NCBI GenBank assembly: GCA_902728285.1
Contig: CACVBU010000865.1
Span: forward strand, 2,678,842-2,742,841
Direction: 5' to 3'
DNA length: 64,000 bases
From: Clytia hemisphaerica
Lineage: Eukaryota; Cnidaria; Hydrozoa; Leptothecata; Clytiidae
Both the position numbers and the translations under genes were made by a program. Below are positions 10,701 to 22,500 of this stretch, piece after piece (the first letter of the stretch is position 1; each line of letters begins with the position of its first letter). The notes under the pieces are model-generated. The model was not told the origin of the DNA, ran no database searches, and saw only the letters and a program-made list of their open reading frames with translations.

Positions 10701-12700
10701 AAAGCAGAGAAGACTAAAAATTCGTCTAGTGGTAGATCACCCTTGGTAAGATTTTCATTGGATTTGAAATGTAGCCAATACACCTTATCGGAAATTCCAC
10801 CTCCTTGCGTTGTTGCTACGCAACACTTTTTGGGAGGTAAACAAAGCGCGATATTGCGGTTTACAGGCAAAAAGCCTCACAAAACACTCAAAATATTGAT
10901 GCCAAAAGAGCCTCCAAATCAACTGAAGAACCACCGAAGTTGTTGTTGTTGTTCCTCTTTCTTATAGCTTCTGCTAGCATCTTGAAAGCTTTGTTTTGTT
11001 TGTTTTTTTCAAATTCAGTGTATTTTTAGGAACATATAAACAAGCCAGATATAAGCAAATGAGTTCTTGTTTTACGCGGGAACTTTTAGCGCTACTCGCG
11101 CTGCTATTGGTCCCATTTATGTTTACCTCCTAATTTCAACGGATCCATTTTAGCGCGTTTGTTTTTGTGGAATTTCCCATAAGGTGTATTTACAATTTGT
11201 TTTCGTGAACTCAATAAAACATTTAAAATTGAATCATGCAAAGGCTTTTTTAGAACATACACGCGTTTTTATAAGAAAACTGCTATAAGAATATCAGAGT
11301 GAGATTTCGGAGATGAAAAATATTGGGCCTATTGTTTAGAACAATACAAAAATAAGAATAATGCTCACCCTCAGCCAAAGTACACAAAAACGTGTATATT
11401 CTTATTCTTAATAAACTGAATCTGCTTTATTTCATCCAAGATTAGTTCCTAGAACACAAATGATATAGGTTTGCCCGAACATATATTTTTTTTTATTTAG
11501 GGAAATCTTTCAAAAGCATCTGAACCAACTCCTGCGACATCAAACAAAACACAGAAAACAAACAACCCGTCGCTGAGGAGAAAAAATTCCTTGGTAAGAT
11601 TTTGATCGGATCGGGTTATTTATGAATAGCCTAACCAGAAGTAAAAATACTAAGCTGAATAGAAACGTGCAGCTTTTTTTCTTGGGGTAAAAATATTTCG
11701 AATATCAACAGCTCTATTTACCATTCTGTGACATAGCATAATCAATTGTCGGGAATAATATCTACCATATCTACTATTTTGAGACATAGACCAGCTTCAC
11801 CTTTTATCAAATATTGCCATATATCTATATTACCAGCTAAGTAATTGTGCATAGGATTTATGATATGCCGTATTGTTCCGAATCTAGACGTAAGATGAAC
11901 AACCCTTCCTTTCATATCCCTTTTAGGATAATCTGGCTGAAGAGCACGATTCAAATTCTTCAAAACCGAAGGCAAAAAAAACTAAAATCTCGTTTAGTGA
12001 AAATTTGTCAACCGTAAGTCACTTTTGAGTTGATAATAAAGCTCTGAAAATTTGAAATTTCGTCAACTTTGCAAAATTCAAATGTTTTATCGCAATTGAT
12101 TCTTTTGGTTTCATTATGGTTTTTAAAATGCTTAAATTGTTAAGGAAACCATTTTACATTTAGATCTTGCTCATTTTTAATAAAGTTTTTTTTTAAAGTT
12201 TTTCTGAGAAGTATTCATAATACTTACCTTACTTTTCCAGTAAACAGAAATCTTTTTCGAGAAAAACTTTCGTGAAAGTTTCTTCTCTTTACGTATTTAA
12301 CGCTGCGAAGTACTTATTTTAGAATGACAACGGTGGAAGGCAAAGTTTGTCAAGCAACTCATCGACAGCTGAAAAACAGAGTCACTGTGATACAACGTCC
12401 AGGTAAATTCAGTTACCAAAGTATGTACCAGGTTTATAGCCTGAGACTTCAGCTCTTTTTCTTATTTACGACCTAAAGTAGCAGAGGTTGAGGCCTGAGA
12501 TCGCCTGAATAAATTTAGCTAATCAAAGAAAAGCTTTTGATAGGCTTAACCTTATTGGGCTGTAAAAATAAAAAAACAAACCATCATCAGATTGTACTGT
12601 TCGTAGTTTTTAAATGAAACTAGCAATTGTGTTTTTGAAAATCGGAAACTTTTCCCTTCCAGCTCACAAGATTCATCGGATGAGGTCTCAACCAAAACAA
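7788..12700 (+). CDS. Array of short Ser/Lys/Asn-rich linker exons of the composite gene
   Basis: Thirteen-odd small exons follow one another with consistent phases. They are 7,788-7,860; 8,197-8,286; 8,449-8,532; 8,779-8,883; 9,211-9,291; 9,486-9,569; 9,747-9,836; 10,662-10,745; 11,501-11,593; 11,927-12,013; 12,323-12,402 and 12,663-12,700. Those from 8,197 to 12,013 are symmetric (phase 0-0), 27-35 codons each, and obviously related: GNLSKAAEPASSKSN, VNLTEDPDSSNSSKAEK, KNLSKTAGPSSSKSK, DNLAEEHDSNSSKPK. Nearly all end in GTAAGA or GTAAGT donors. Flanking introns are also similar (for example 'agactgatcaattttcaaa' before three of the acceptors), so exon plus intron was duplicated. The product is a hydrophilic, probably disordered, phosphorylatable linker between the peptidase-like and transposase domains. 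No catalytic motif is seen. Confidence 0.75.
9855..10442. mobile_element. Intronic MITE, CAGTTGAACTCG ends, TA target
   Basis: Terminal inverted repeats begin CAGTTGAACTCGTGTAATTC and are matched at the right end (gaattacacgagttcaactg), flanked by TA on both sides. End sequence and TA duplication resemble pogo/Tigger-type Tc1/mariner elements. The 588-bp interior carries many TTCGAATTA repeats and codes nothing. It lies inside the intron after the linker exon ending at 9,836. Confidence 0.85.
10781..11186. mobile_element. Intronic MITE, CACCTTAT..GGAAATTCCAC ends, TA target
   Basis: The left end CACCTTATCGGAAATTCCAC is mirrored at the right end (gtggaatttcccataaggtg), with TA on each side. 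The paralogous introns after exons 8,449-8,532 and 9,486-9,569 run straight through the equivalent point (gtaaccgattcac then caatttgttttcgtg), so they serve as natural empty sites and date the insertion after the exon duplication. Short frames inside are not genes. Confidence 0.85.
11262..11430. repeat. Intronic foldback fragment related to 1,465-3,146
   Basis: It begins acacgcgtttttataagaa and ends with 'cgtgtatattcttattctt', an imperfect inverted pair of the same TTCTTATAA..CGTGT family seen near the window start. It lies in the same intron as the preceding MITE and is non-coding. Confidence 0.45.
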
Positions 12701-12881
12701 GTAAGTCTTTGGTTTTTTCTTTGTCACGGACTTCGTATGTTCAAAGAATTCTTTTAATGATGATACCTCCCAATCTCATTTCATTTCTTTAAGAATACAC
12801 GAAAGAAAAAAGACAACTTTTGCGAACAACTCGAAAATCCTACATAGCGCACGCATAATTTCATTTAAAAGACTTAGTTAT

Positions 12882-13353
12882 ACACCCCTGTATCAGTGAC
12901 CCGGTTGGATCAGTCCCGGTGGATAACCCGGTGAAAAAGGATTCCAAAAGTGGCCTAACTTTAAAACCCAGTAGGATAATGAGTGAACTCAGTCAAAATT
13001 TCCTCGCTGAACAGAATTGGAAAATTTATTGTCATATTAATTACATTTTGTTGGTCAACTCGGTCAAAAATTCCAGTTTTTTTTTTTGGATGAGCAACCT
13101 AGTAAAAAGTAAAAGTCTCCCTTAATTTTTTTATCCTCTTATTCTCCACATAATCCATTTCCAAAACTATCATTTTTTCCCTGTGGCACTAACCATATTT
13201 TTTCAATTTGAATATCTTAGTGTCCTTGTCCCGTTGAGAATCGATGTGAAAATTCTCAACCCATGTATAATACCTCAAAATCAGACTCGGTGAAATTTTC
13301 GTAGTCACCCCGCTGGGTTTTTAAAACGCCACTGGGTCACTGAGACTGGGGTT
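12882..13353. mobile_element. Intronic inverted-repeat element, CACCCCTGTATCAGTGACCC ends
   Basis: The left edge acacccctgtatcagtgaccc and the right edge (gggtcactgagactggggttc) are imperfect inverted repeats of about 27 bp. The interior is full of 'actcggt' and 'acccggtg' motifs and has no credible frame. It sits in the 12,701-13,396 intron. Related copies are at 4,290-4,732 and from 36,023. Confidence 0.65.
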
Positions 13354-13396
13354 CTTTATCCGTAATACCTTCATCCTTTTTTCCCTTTTTTATCAG

Positions 13397-14708
13397 GCTG
13401 TGAATCAATACGGACGGATGACTATCCAAAGTATCCTAGATCAAAGTTTAATTTGGAAGACCTGGTCAAAATATGTATCGGAGAAGAAGTCGAGAAAAAT
13501 CTAGTCTGTAATAGAGTCCCACGCGATGTCTTTTTTGACGCAACTTACATCATCGATCTAAATAAAGTCAATCATAAAGATATTACTTGCGACGGACTAA
13601 TTTATGGGCCGTGTTCATCTCCATCAACAAACATTAATGTAACGTTCGCAGAAAATGGAAAAATTCAAAAATGTGGTATTGCTAAGAAAGAAAACGACCA
13701 CACGCATGTTCTTCGTCGGCAGTACAGTGTTTGTTCAGCAAAACTTTTGGCTGGAGCAAAAATGGAAAGGAAAATTTATCGATTCGAAAGGCCAGGTTAT
13801 GGATTGGCCAGATACGCTATTATAACATATAACTGTGTAATTCCAGAAGGTTTACCCAAACCAACCTTTAACGTTTTCGGGAGATGCCACGGAAACAGAA
13901 AGAGACGAAAACATGAAGTCTACGTGCGTACATTCCCTACTACGCTTGAAGCAATGAAAAAGAAAGTCTGCTTCAAGACACCGAAAAACACCGTCCAAGA
14001 GTTACGAGAAGAAAATGGGGGTGTATTAAATTTCACCAATCCAGCGAAACTTCCCAGAAACCGAACGCAAGTTTACAATGCATCCAAAGGTCTTGACAAG
14101 CCAAAACATAGAAATACTGGAAGGGTAAAAAACACCGATTTTTCGAAACTTTTGATGATGTTGTCTGGTGGAAGGTTTGTGAAGAAAGTTCACTATGACA
14201 CAAATCCTGAAGAACATGTGAATCCAAAAGTCTTTGCTGGCACAGATTCTACATTAGGATACATAAATACATTTTGCCGAACATCCAACCCAAAAAGCCA
14301 GCTGGGGATCGATATGACGTATAAGTGTGGGCCGTTTTATGTGACACCTTGTACTCTGAAACATCCTGCAGTGGTGCTTGAAGACGACCCAACAAAACAT
14401 CCAACGGTTGTCGCAGCTCTCGCTATAACTTACAGAAAAGAGACAGAAGATTACAGCTTTTTGGCGGAAGGGATCAGAACGACAACCCCAAATAAACTGA
14501 TTTATGGTACCGACGGCGAAGTAGCTATCGAGAAAGCTTTTGAATCAGCATTTCCAATAACTGAAACAGCGGATGCTTCCATCCATTTAAGATGCTTCAA
14601 CCATATCGACAATGATATCGGACGTTTTTTGAAATCGAAGCTACCAAATAACGAAATAAGAACAATAGTCAACGATATTCTAGGATACGAAGATGCACAT
14701 GGTACAAG
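13397..14708 (+). CDS. MULE-type transposase domain exon of the composite gene
   Basis: The acceptor tttttatcag opens a phase-1 exon reading CESIRTDDYPKYPRSKFNLEDL and runs 437 codons without a stop to a phase-2 donor (ACAAG|GTATGC). MULE/Mutator DDE landmarks are present: the first acidic residue in GIDMTYKCGPFYVTP (Asp at 14,311), and the second in YGTDGEVAIEKAF (Asp at 14,512), followed by HLRCFNHIDND, the usual C/H motif. The third acidic residue is in the next exon. The N-terminal half (NRVPRDVFFDATYIID, CGIAKKENDHTHVLRR) would carry DNA binding in this family. With all three acidic residues kept, it may be catalytically competent. The intron structure and upstream fused domains argue for a spliced host-like gene or a complex MULE. 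Confidence 0.85.
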
Positions 14709-15176
14709 GTATGCTTTAAAACTTTTTTTATGAAGAAATCTACATTTGAAATGGGTGATGTAAAAAGGATCACTTAACATAACTGTTTAGGAACAGCTGG
14801 CTGTTCAAGGCGTCCGCAATCATGGAACGATCTACTCTGTCTTGATCTTATATTCAAAAGGTTTCGCTGGGCATGCCATTCGTTAAAACCAGTATTTAAG
14901 AACGGTGATTATAGCTAATTTTTTGAACAGATGATTAAATTTGGGTGATTTCAAACTCACCTAAACAAGCTACATGCTGAATGGACCTACCTGAAGTCTA
15001 ATACAATAAGAAATAGAAAAAATCGCAACAACATTGATGGACAGCTTCTTGGTACTAGTAGCATGGTAGAATAGGGCCACTAAAACACGAGACAACGAGA
15101 AACATGAGCAAAATAAACGATTCATTTGCTCCTTTAAAATTTAATCCTATCAAAGTAACTTTTATTTACATTACAG

Positions 15177-16557
15177 ATTTGAAGGACTGGTTGATGCACA
15201 AGAAGAAGAGTTTGAGCAAAAATATGATTTGATGAAGAAAAGATGGCCAGACTACTTTGTGAATTGGGTTGAAACCGCAACTGGTAGGTCTCGCCCCTTA
15301 AAGGAGACGATGAAAAAGTGCATGCTTCGAAATGTTCGTGAGTCTGCTGGACTTGGTAACCCGCCAAACAAGTACAGTAACAACCCTGTTGAAGCCATAA
15401 ATTTGGTCGTCCAAGAAGCAATTTCAAAGAATGCAGTAGATGTGATTTCATTTTTGGACAAAGTTGAGAGGCAGGTGTTCAAAGCTCAAGAAGATGACTT
15501 GATACAGGCTATATACAATATGGGCATTTATCGTCTTGCTTGTCCCGAAAAATCCGTTCGAATTTCTGAATGGAATAAAATGTCCAATGCCCAGCAGGAT
15601 GCAACAATTAAGAAGCTCCTTTCTGGCGCAGCACCCAATAGATCCCATAAATTCAAAGGTGCAATACTTCTAACATTGAATGAAGCCTGTCAGTTGGCTG
15701 ATCTCCCAATTTCTACTCTTGAAAAACCTTGGACGGATGCTGAATTTATCATCGCTCAAGGAAGAGTAGAAAAACTGGTTTCTGGTGTTACATCTATTTC
15801 GGGCTACGATAGCAACGCCATTGTGGGCATCAACGGGAAATGTGACTGTTCAGAATTCGGCTTTAAAGGTCTGTGCTGTCACGTCATTGCATTCCATGCT
15901 TATAATGATACCTTGAATAGATTCTTGGAGGAGTTTAAAGTCGACCCTGCGAAGGTGGTTAATGTTCCGAAGCGTGGTGGAAAGAAACCGCATGAAAAAA
16001 AGAAACGGCATGGAAAAAACAACATAAAATCGCACCCAATCACCCACCTGAAAACAGATTTTGATCCTCAAGTCGATGAGGAAAAAGAAATGGATTTCAA
16101 GGAGTTTTGGCACAATAACGAGCCATTCACCATTCACCGGTTGGGAAATGAAGAATGTAAGCGTGCCGTCAAATGCGAGCAATGCAGGATGCATTTCCCA
16201 ACAGGGAAAAAGGTGAAGATTGGCTCCGACATTGTTGTTAAACACCGGGAATACTACTATCGTCCTAATCCTGATGGTGGTCCACCAATCCTAACGTACG
16301 TCCTTGCAAGAAAGTTTTATTGTGCAAAAAGAAAGTGCATCCTTCAGCGATTCCCCTACTTCTGGAAGGGGATGATGTCAATCGACCCTGTTGACGAGAA
16401 AGCTTTATTCCCGGAGCATTTCAAGATCCTTTACAGAGAATTTCACTGCCAAGGTAACTGCTTAAAAGTGTGTTTGGAAGAGAACGGGGCGAAATCTAAA
16501 TTGAGAAAAATTCCTCATGATTCATCTTACAATTTTCCGACCTACTTGCCTGATTAG
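15177..16557 (+). CDS. MULE transposase C-terminal part with SWIM zinc finger
   Basis: A strong acceptor (ttacattacag) joins in phase 2 to the exon ending at 14,708, giving RFEGLVDAQEEEF. YSNNPVEAINLVVQE contains the likely third catalytic acid (Glu at 15,391), as in the MULE 'NN..E..N' motif. The SWIM finger (CxC..CxH) is CDCSEFGFKGLCCH at 15,841-15,882. A Lys-rich stretch (GGKKPHEKKKRHGK) could be a nuclear signal. A second Cys-rich part, from EECKRAVKCEQC to FYCAKRKCI, looks zinc-binding. The frame ends at TAG 16,555-16,557 (FPTYLPD). A donor at 16,453 (CCAAG|GTAACT) would instead splice to 17,349. Together with the previous exon this makes a near full-length MULE transposase. Confidence 0.9.
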
Positions 16558-17348
16558 CGTTTTAGAAAAACCTTCGTACTCTATATAGAAAAATCATTGT
16601 TAACCTCACTGTAATTATTCTATCTTACTGAATTGACAAATGTTCAACACGTCCTCGTCAGAATGTATTGCTTACTAATCAAAGCTGGACCACATTTATA
16701 ATAAAATGAAGTACTGCTAAAATTTATGTTAGATGTAATTTTGAGGGGGTAAATTTTGCTTAAGTCCCGACTTTGGTTGTAGATTGCAAAATTCAGTCCC
16801 AAAGATAGCGGAATGTCCAAAGACCACTATATGTTAGTTGAGATTAAAGATGATTTAAAAACCTATTCCAGCAATCAGCATGCGCAGTTTAGATGTAAAA
16901 AGGCATGAAAATCCTAAAAATACAATGCAGTATAAATATAGTCATCTGCGAAATTTACTTCTTGTGAAATACACGTTTTTTGATGTAAGCATTGCACATA
17001 AGCATATCAAGGCTCATTATGGCAGCAATTTAAGCCGATGATAAGCATTAACTCGAGCCTACGAAAAATATATTTTCCTGATTTTTCCTGTCTTTGGCTC
17101 GGGTTTTACGGATTTACGGAATTTCCCTGTAGTTTTGCTTGAGTTCAAGCATCCTTTTTAGCATTTTTCAGAACATCTCTTAGCCTGTCTTCAAATGTTT
17201 GTATGCTTATAAAAAATCATGTAGGGTATTAAAAATTCGAGAATCAGTTAATTTGAGAAATATATATTGCCTGTGAAAATATTTTGGTGGAATTCGGATT
17301 TGTTTAGTTTTTTTAAACGAAACTTTTTTTTTTTTCTTTTATTTGTAG

Positions 17349-17425
17349 GGGGCGTTACAAATGTCGACAAAGCATCGGACAAAGTGCAGGATGGGGCGTC
17401 AGATGAATCGTCAATGTCCGAATAG
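17349..17425 (+). CDS. Alternative last exon (acidic C-terminus) of the composite gene
   Basis: A pyrimidine-rich acceptor (ttttatttgtag) opens a frame GVTNVDKASDKVQDGASDES ending SMSE and TAG. It needs two bases to complete a phase-1 codon, exactly what the donor at 16,453 supplies. The spliced form would replace the last 34 residues of the 16,557 form with this short acidic, Ser-rich tail. A polyadenylation signal lies about 145 bp downstream. Confidence 0.55.
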
Positions 17426-17570
17426 AATATTATATCATCACCTTCGAGAACATTAATATTTAAAAGGAATTATGTTTGAATTTAAATCTTCCCGCCATAG
17501 TCATTATAAAAAACCCTGGTCTAGGTCAATGTATTGTTTTAGTTTTTTGTCAAATTTTCCTTTGTTATGA

Positions 17571-17576
17571 ATAAAA
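17571..17576 (+). promoter_or_regulatory. Polyadenylation signal AATAAA
   Basis: AATAAA occurs in 'ttatgaataaaatgc' shortly after the alternative last exon and is the first good signal downstream of both candidate stop codons on this strand. It fits the end of the composite gene transcript. Confidence 0.5.
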
Positions 17577-17588
17577 TGCAAGTTGCGA

Positions 17589-17673
17589 TTTGCATACTTT
17601 TTGATCACGTTACAAAATACTACTTTTGGGATTGGTCTTATTTCTAATCACATGATCAAAAAGTATGCAAAAC
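17589..17673. repeat. Hairpin: TTGCATACTTTTTGATCA inverted pair
   Basis: The sequence ttgcatactttttgatca is followed about 40 bases later by its reverse complement (tgatcaaaaagtatgcaa). A long stable stem is therefore possible in DNA or RNA just past the polyadenylation signal. It may be a tiny foldback element. Confidence 0.65.
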
Positions 17674-19589
17674 AAGTCGATTTACGAACGCAAGCTCTAA
17701 CTGTTAACAAAAGAATTAAACAAAAGCTTTCTAGACCGGGGATTTTTATATTGACTATGTTCCCGCTACGGCATATCTAAACCATGTTTCAAACGTTACG
17801 GTTCCGTATTTTTTTTCCGAACTAAAATGGTTTCGTATTGTTCCGAATCGAAATGATTCCGAAACACTGTGTGAATATCAAAATTTGAAACTTCAAAAAA
17901 AGAAGACATTCCAAAGCATAACATAACAGATCGAAACGTTTTTGCTCCAAAACTGCTCCGGAACAAAACTGCTCCGTTCTCTTGCTCCGAAACGTTCCAA
18001 AACCATTATAAACACTCTCGGTCAGTAACGGAAGCAATACCGGAACGATACGAATAATCGTAACATCTGAATATGATCTTAGACGTTACTTTACCCTCTT
18101 AATGCATCCGACCATAGTTGGAAAGACATTGGCATGTGTTTTGTTACTATTCTCCTTGAAAACTAACCGGCGCCGCTAAGGCCTGGCTTAAACATACATT
18201 AGCTTTTCCATTGAAGTCAGTATTTTTTTATTGGGGTTTCCAATGGTGTTAACCTTTACATTCCAGAGTCTTCTTTCTAATTGAGGTAGCTAGAAATAAC
18301 TCTCAATACTCGATCGAATTTCAAGAAGCCAATTGAGTTCCACACTGAAAATATTAGCATAGGATCCAGCCGTGTCAATTGAATAACAAACCTGGTTTAC
18401 GTTGCTTAGTTTGCTTGTCGGGCTGCTTTGAATTTCGATGATGACATTTTTTGCCCATCGCTGTTCATCACGTGATCAAAATGTAGCCAATAAAATTGGA
18501 AAAGTCATTGCATTTGAGTTGACAATGTCACCAAGCTAAGTGAATTATTTTCTTCACTGCCATGGCTTCAGAGAAAAGATTGGCTCAACCTAGTAGTCCT
18601 CATGCCTAATAACTATTTTTGATTGATGAGGAGATTAGCCCTGGAATCGTCTGGATTTTATCGGGTGTACGAGAAGATTTTCCAGTTACTTTGTAAGATA
18701 TCTGTAAATATACACCGTTTCCTAACCAGGTAGATTTTCAATTGACATTTGTTTGGGGGTATATCATGAAAGTTCTATCAGTTAAAGAATCTGCTACCAT
18801 TTTATAATTCTAAAATTCTCTTGTTTAATAGAAGAATCTTGAAGTTGACAATTTCTTGAAAAGTTACAGTTTCTGATCGTCAACCCTGCATATCATTTAT
18901 AACATAATATTTTGTTTATTAAGTTGTTCAGACCAGAGAAATAATGTTTACGCTGTACGTAATATATTTCTTAAAAAAATTGATTGTCAATGTTTTCAAA
19001 GACATGCATGATTGACATATACCGTAATCGCATATTTCTGTGTCACTCCCTAGTTCCTTCAGAAGGTAGTAAGAGTATAAAGGAACAGTTATCCCATCCA
19101 TTAAGATATTTTTAAAGCACTCCGTATCACAAACGATCTAATACCCTACAATATCATACCTTACAGAAATTATTTTATAATTTCTTTCCTATTGAGACCG
19201 ATGTAACAGCTTATATAAAGTGAAAGAATTTTTTAGTATGCTAATTCAGATTTTGACCTTAAAATGGATAAAATTTCGCATGGATTAATTTTCGAACCTA
19301 AAATTGGCTAACCCCTAGGGAAATGAGAAAACGAAAAAAAGTACGATTAGCAAAATTTTATATTCTCGATCCGCAAAACAAAATCCACGCGAAAATTAAT
19401 CCACCTTTAATAAGTTATACTTCAATCCCGAAAAGGAAACACCCATCTATCGACAGTTTCGATGCAAAACATTGATCTGTAGATAACTATTTAGGCCATG
19501 AAATTACTATTAAAAAAAAATTCAAGCTTTTTTTTTCTCAAAATGAAGCGTGTCTGTGTTGGGTCCCTTAGTAAGAGACTTGTATCACG
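17674..19589. other. No gene seen
   Basis: This stretch has no supported coding region. At 17,790-18,060 there are recurring 'gttccgaa' and 'cggaac' words. At about 19,282-19,404 a weak foldback is present (ggattaattttcg against cgaaaattaatcc). The rest is ordinary AT-rich sequence on both strands. Confidence 0.5.
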
Positions 19590-22500
19590 TCTCCGATACC
19601 GTCTTCGTATTGGTCTAAAATCTGGCTTGTGATTTCTATCACAAAGGGACTTCCCTGTGCAAACTTTCATGTTGTGAGATTTATTGGTTGTGAAAATACG
19701 GAGACTGGTATTTTTGCACCACGTCGAATTACGTTTTTCTTACGTAACTCCCGTCAACAAGGTTCCACAGATCTGATTTTTGGCATGAAGCTGCGTCTTT
19801 TAGATGATAACACACGTGCAATACCTTGTGCAAATTTTCTTGTTGTTAAACATATTCGTTCCATAGATACGCAGACTTGTATTTTTGCACTACGTCACAT
19901 TACGTTTTTCTTACGTATCTTCTTCCCACGTCGGGTGGGGGATTTAATTTTTTTAGAGAGGACTTTTATATATACCTTACGTGATCACACCAAATTTGGG
20001 CTAGTTGGTCCAATTTCTCCTCGAATTAGAGCAGTTCTAAGTTTTGGTGGTGAACGGTTATAGGATGATTACGTGATTTTACGTTTTTCTTATGTAACTC
20101 CCGTCAACAAAGTACTACAGAGCTGATTTTTGGCATGAAGCAGAGTCATACGAATACTAAGATACGTGCCAAATTTCGTTTTAAGATATACAACGGTTCG
20201 AGAGTTATTTGAATATTCCGTAGATTAGTAATTTGCGGAATATTATTCCGCAGATTAGTAATTTGCGGAATTTCAACGTAACTCCCGATGACGTCTTTGT
20301 ATTGATCTGAAATTTGGCTTGTGAGTTTTTATCACAAAGGGGCTACCCTGTGCAAATTTTCATGTTGTGAGACTTATTGGTTGCGGAAATACGGAGACTG
20401 GTATTTTTGCACTACGTCGAATTACGTTTTTCTCACGTAACTCCCGTCAACAAGGTACCACAGATCTGATTTTTGGCGTGAAGCAGCGTTATTTAGATAC
20501 TAACACACGTGCCAAATTTTGCTGCATGATATATAACGGTTCGAAAGTTATTTGAGAATTCCGTAGATTAGTAAATTGCGGAATTTTATTCCGCAGATTA
20601 GTAATTTGCGGAATTTCAACGTAACTCTCGATGACGTCATTGTATTGGTCTGAAATTTTTCATGTGAGCTTTTGTCACAAAGGGGCTACCTTGTGCCAAT
20701 TTCCTTGTTGTGAAACATATTCGTTCGATAGATACGCAGACTTGTATTTTTGCACTACGTCACATTACGTTTTTCTTACGTATCTTCTTCCCACGTCGGT
20801 TAGGGGATTTAATTTTTTTAGAGAGGACTTTTATATACACCATACGTGTTCACACCCAGTTTGGGCTTGTTGGTCCAATTTCTCCTTGAATTAGAGCAGT
20901 TCTAGGTTTTGGTGGTGAACGGTTATAGGATGATTACGTGATTTTACGTTTTTCTTATGTAACTCCCGTCAACAAAGTACTACAGAGCTGATTTTTGGCA
21001 TGAAGCAGAGTCATACGAATAATAAGATACGTGCCAAATTTCGTTTTAAGATATACAACGGTTCGAGAGTTATTTGAATATTCCGTAGATTAGTAATTTG
21101 CGGAATTTCAACGTAACTCCCGATGACATCTTTGTATTGATCTGAAATTTGGCTTGTGAGTTTTTATCACAAAGGGGCTACCCTGTGCAAATTTTCATGT
21201 TGTGAGAACTTATTGGTTGCGGAAATACGGAGACTGGTATTTTTGCACTACGTCGAATTACGTTTTTCTCACGTAACTCCCGTCAACAAGATACCACAGA
21301 TCTGATTTTTGGCGTGAAGCAGCGTTATTTAGATACTAACACACGTGCCAAATTTTGCTGCATGATATATAACGGTTCGAAAGTTATTTGAGAATTCCGT
21401 AGATTAGTAATATGCGGAATATTATTCCGCAGATTAGTAATTTGCGGAATTTCAACGTAACTCTCGATGACGTCATTGTATTGGTCTGAAATTTTTCATG
21501 TGAGCTTTTGTCACAAAGGGGCTACCTTGTGCAAATTTTCTTGTTGTGAAACATATTCGTTCCATAGATACGCAGACTTGTATTTTTGCACTACGTCACA
21601 TTACGTTTTTCTTACGTATCTTCTTCCCACGTCGGTTAGGGGATTTAATTTTTTTAGAGAGGACTTTTATATATACCTTACGTGATCACACCAAATTTGG
21701 GCTAGTTGGTCCAATTTCTCCTCGAATTAGAGCAGTTCTAAGTTTTGGTGGTGAACGGTTATAGGATGATTACGTGATTTTACGTTTTTCTTATGTAACT
21801 CCCGTCAACAAAGTACTACAGAGCTGATTTTTGGCATGAAGCAGAGTCATACGAATACTAAGATACGTGCCAAATTTCGTTTTAAGATATACAACGGTTC
21901 GAGAGTTATTTGAATATTCCGTAGATTAGTAATTTGCGGAATATTATTCCGCAGATTAGTAATTTGCGGAATTTCAACGTAACTCCCGATGACGTCTTTG
22001 TATTGATCTGAAATTTGGCTTGTGAGTTTTTATCACAAAGGGGCTACCCTGTGCAAATTTTCATGTTGTGAGACTTATTGGTTGCGGAAATACGGAGACT
22101 GGTATTTTTGCACTACGTCGAATTACGTTTTTCTCACGTAACTCCCGTCAACAAGGTACCACAGATCTGATTTTTGGCGTGAAGCAGCGTTATTTAGATA
22201 CTAACACACGTGCCAAATTTTGCTGCATGATATATAACGGTTCGAAAGTTATTTGAGAATTCCGTAGATTAGTAAATTGCGGAATTTTATTCCGCAGATT
22301 AGTAATTTGCGGAATTTCAACGTAACTCTCGATGACGTCATTGTATTGGTCTGAAATTTTTCATGTGAGCTTTTGTCACAAAGGGGCTACCTTGTGCAAA
22401 TTTTCTTGTTGTGAAACATATTCGTTCCATAGATACGCAGACTTGTATTTTTGCACTACGTCACATTACGTTTTTCTTACGTATCTTCTTCCCACGTCGG

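Noticed and set aside
10743-10967. 74-codon frame over an exon end and a MITE
   Set aside because: It crosses a splice donor into the CACCTTAT MITE. The coding part belongs to the short linker exon 10,662-10,745.
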